A DNA stretch of 64,000 bases from Sediminicola sp040566555 (GTDB taxonomy: Bacteria; Bacteroidota; Bacteroidia; Flavobacteriales; Flavobacteriaceae): the NCBI RefSeq assembly GCF_040566555.1, contig NZ_JBEWYP010000002.1, forward strand, positions 124,001 through 188,000, written 5' to 3'. The notes beneath the pieces were generated by a model. That model had not been told where the DNA came from. It saw nothing but the letters and a program-made list of their open reading frames with translations, and did no database searches. The translations under genes and the position numbers were made by a program. Of this stretch, positions 61,754-64,000 are shown piece after piece. Positions within the stretch are counted from its first letter, which is position 1, and every line of letters starts with the position of its first letter.

Positions 61754-62488
61754 TTATGTAACAGGATCCTTTCGAAAAACATCGATCAGATTGAAAATCA
61801 AAATGCAAAATATCACCCATATCAATCCGGCAATAAAACCCCCAGCGATATCCGAAGGGAAATGAACCCCTAGATAAATCCGGCTGATCCCTATGCTTAG
61901 AATGAACAGGACAAGAAAAACATATAAAGACCATTTTAAAATAGTGTTCATCTTGATCCTATATACCAGATAGATTAAAAAACCGTAAAAAGCCATTGCA
62001 CTCATAGCATGACCACTGGGATAGCTCAATGTCTTTACAACCACAAGATGTTCAATACCAGGTCTTGCCCTATCGATAAATCTTTTTAACATGACGTTGG
62101 ACAATGTCGCCAAAAGTAGCACTAGGGCAATCTGGGCGATATATTTCCACTTCTTGATGACCAAAGCCGTTAACAGTATGCTAATTCCCAATACAATTAA
62201 GTATCCATGCAAATCCCCAACCTCCGTTACAAACTTAAAATATGCGGTTAGCGCTGGATTGCGATGGGCAATGATGTATTGTGTTATTCTATGATCATAG
62301 TCGGCCAATGTATCTGTTTGAAGAGTTGCGGTTAGCTCTATAAACAGGTTTATTCCACCAATGACGACAATTAATGCAAAGGCAACCATAAGCACATATG
62401 GCATTTTCTGTTGGTAGGAGCCGAAAGATTCTAATAAGAAATTTCTTATTCGCCTTATGAAACCTCCAAGCATGTCCCTCATATTCAT
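61754..62488 (-). CDS. PAP2-family membrane phosphatase
   Basis: A 244-residue membrane protein with about six helices and the three phosphatase motifs: KRFIDRARPG, SYPSGHAMS and SRIYLGVHFPSD. Likely substrates are lipid phosphates such as undecaprenyl pyrophosphate or phosphatidate; the exact one is open. It follows the AsmA-like gene by 19 bases and may be cotranscribed. Confidence 0.87.
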   Translation of the reverse strand: MNMRDMLGGFIRRIRNFLLESFGSYQQKMPYVLMVAFALIVVIGGINLFIELTATLQTDTLADYDHRITQYIIAHRNPALTAYFKFVTEVGDLHGYLIVLGISILLTALVIKKWKYIAQIALVLLLATLSNVMLKRFIDRARPGIEHLVVVKTLSYPSGHAMSAMAFYGFLIYLVYRIKMNTILKWSLYVFLVLFILSIGISRIYLGVHFPSDIAGGFIAGLIWVIFCILIFNLIDVFRKDPVT

Positions 62489-62507
62489 ATCAATAATTTT
62501 AATTCAG

Positions 62508-64000
62508 TTATTTTTTCTCTTTTTTTCCATCCCCGGTTAAGGTGCTTACTATCCCGCTCTTTATGCCAAGCCATAAATAGTTGAAAAACGATTTGTCAAT
62601 ATTGCGTTCCGCTTTGATTTCGCCAAAGCGAAAGCCATCATCGTTGTTCTTTTCCCCATTGTTAACGAATAAGTTTCCAATGGCCGTCAAGATCTTATCA
62701 ACCCTTTTGCCATCTTTTCGAAGCAGGTCAAATCTAAAATTCTCGTAACGCATTTTCATATCTCCGCTAGAGGTATGGGAATCTCCTGATATGGTAAAAT
62801 ACATTTCATCCACATTTCCCTCCGCCTCCACGTTGAGATTTGGCCTAAGAAAAGAATTTAGTTCTGCCGCCTGTAAGGAAGAAACTCTTCCCTTTACTAA
62901 AAACTCATCATATTCATTGGTCACATCGAACATATAATCAAGACTGATGGGAGCGTTTCCCACTAACAAGCCCTTTACTTTTAACTGGGTAGAATCACCT
63001 TTGGCAGCCTTTGTATCGAGGCCAAGAATTGAAGCATTAATATGATCAATAAATAACCGGCCAGGGATACCATGATCATTTATTTGCTCCTCATAACCTA
63101 CGTGGGCCTCTGTAAATTCTATTTTGGGAACTTTTATATCAATGGGCAAATTTTTTATCAACTTGCTGTACATTTTCTTGTCGACGGTGTCATCAGCAAG
63201 CCTTTTGTCCCTAAACACTTCTAGCTTGGGGCTAGTAAATACAATTTCATCCGAGAGAAGGTAAAATTTATTCAAACTGAAGCCAAAACCTAAACCTCCT
63301 ATATCTAACTTGGGAATTTCGAGCGTTACATGGTCTCGTTCACGCTCCAGATGTTTTGATGAGTCTTCTTTTTTGTACTTTGACTTAAGCTGAATATCAT
63401 TAATTGCTACATTATTATTTTGAACGTTGATGCTCTTAATTTTCAATGTTTCAAAGGAGTCCAAATCAACGAAAGAATCATTTGCAGAAAAGGTGTAGGC
63501 CTCATGCTCAAACGGAATCTTCCTTTTAATGATATTCGGATCCGTCTTAAATTCGTTCAACGTAAAATTAATCTGGTGTGATTCCAGCAGCAAACTGTCC
63601 ACCGCACCTTTAAGGATATAGAAACTACCATTCTCTATTTCAATTTGATCAATCATAATCGTTTTCAACAACTTCACTACCCCCAATGTATCGTTCTCTG
63701 ATCTTTTGGACTTATTATCAGAAAAGTATTTAACCATGGGACGGCGTATGATTAAACTATTTATATCGAAGGTCTTATCAAATAAGAAATGCCAATGGTT
63801 CAATCCTTCAATTTCCAAATAATCTGCCTTTACCCTTGTATGAACTAATGTATCCCGCCTATTGGCTACGGTAATGTTTAATTCTTCTATCAGTACAGAG
63901 CCGGTAAGAATATTCGCGGAGATTTTTTCATAATCCAACTGAATATGCTGGGGGATTTTATTTCTTAAAAACTCCTCAACCTCCTTTTTTGCCGTTAACT
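62508..64000 (-). CDS. AsmA/DUF748-like envelope protein (N-terminus outside window)
   Basis: The frame is open to the window edge, so the N-terminus is missing; the TTG at 63938 is only an internal start candidate. The visible part (about 497 residues) is beta-rich with repeated patterns such as LDIGGLGFGFSLNKFYLLSD and the closing LTAIGNLFVNNGEKNNDDG. This resembles AsmA-type or DUF748-type envelope proteins, some of which help transport lipids between membranes. The assignment is tentative. It is followed by the PAP2 gene. Confidence 0.6.
   Translation of the reverse strand, partial: LTAKKEVEEFLRNKIPQHIQLDYEKISANILTGSVLIEELNITVANRRDTLVHTRVKADYLEIEGLNHWHFLFDKTFDINSLIIRRPMVKYFSDNKSKRSENDTLGVVKLLKTIMIDQIEIENGSFYILKGAVDSLLLESHQINFTLNEFKTDPNIIKRKIPFEHEAYTFSANDSFVDLDSFETLKIKSINVQNNNVAINDIQLKSKYKKEDSSKHLERERDHVTLEIPKLDIGGLGFGFSLNKFYLLSDEIVFTSPKLEVFRDKRLADDTVDKKMYSKLIKNLPIDIKVPKIEFTEAHVGYEEQINDHGIPGRLFIDHINASILGLDTKAAKGDSTQLKVKGLLVGNAPISLDYMFDVTNEYDEFLVKGRVSSLQAAELNSFLRPNLNVEAEGNVDEMYFTISGDSHTSSGDMKMRYENFRFDLLRKDGKRVDKILTAIGNLFVNNGEKNNDDGFRFGEIKAERNIDKSFFNYLWLGIKSGIVSTLTGDGKKEKK

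Overview
The window is chromosomal DNA of a member of the Bacteroidota, most likely a marine Flavobacteriaceae. Signs are a low-to-moderate G+C content, promoters of the Bacteroidota form (TAnnTTTG, sometimes with a TTG about 19-21 bases upstream) in place of Shine-Dalgarno-led starts, a complete Bat aerotolerance operon, an IPExxxVDY-family gene next to rnc and pyk, and an OmpA protein with thrombospondin-type-3 repeats. Nearly all of it is ordinary housekeeping. No rRNA, tRNA, insertion sequence, prophage or CRISPR array was recognised. The first and last genes run off the window.

Layout. 1-11.3 kb: end of a sensor kinase, an ALDH7-type dehydrogenase, acyl-ACP desaturase, a phosphoesterase, then a fructokinase-amylosucrase pair facing an AlbA_2/SDR pair and an aldo/keto reductase. 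11.5-20.5 kb: moxR, a DUF58 gene and the bat genes, all on + with overlapping ends. 20.6-23.8 kb: a small exported protein, beta-carbonic anhydrase and a SulP transporter. 24-29 kb: pheS, small genes, dinB and a PAS protein. 29.1-33.5 kb (-): acpP, fabF, rnc, an IPExxxVDY gene and pyk. 33.6-37.6 kb (+): purN, rnhA, a PfkB kinase and a long purF-type gene. 37.6-38.4 kb: a tandem array of four short non-coding RNA genes, facing sodA. 39.3-48 kb: an AddA-like helicase-nuclease, kbl, ompA and an AddB-like protein. 48-54.3 kb (-): an SDR, then glgE-maltokinase-glgB. 54.3-64 kb: a 900-base gap holding an orphan terminator, ppk1, a PA2169-type protein, and a minus-strand set of membrane or envelope genes.

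How the genes fit together. Two alpha-glucan routes lie in one window: amylosucrase with fructokinase (from sucrose), and GlgE-maltokinase-GlgB (through maltose-1-phosphate). The Bat operon is a membrane and periplasmic complex of MoxR ATPase, VWA proteins and TPR proteins. Carbonic anhydrase next to SulP suggests bicarbonate handling.

The most notable finding is the array at 37722-38403. Four copies of a roughly 70-75 nt element each carry an almost invariant 41-base 5' part, a predicted stem-loop, an intrinsic terminator and a promoter-like sequence. Reading frames are not conserved between copies, so it is probably a multicopy small RNA. The loop contains TAAGTAGGTTAAGTT. The exact complement of this 15-mer lies in the predicted mRNA leader of a membrane endonuclease/phosphatase-like gene at 58285-59391, which makes that gene a concrete candidate target.
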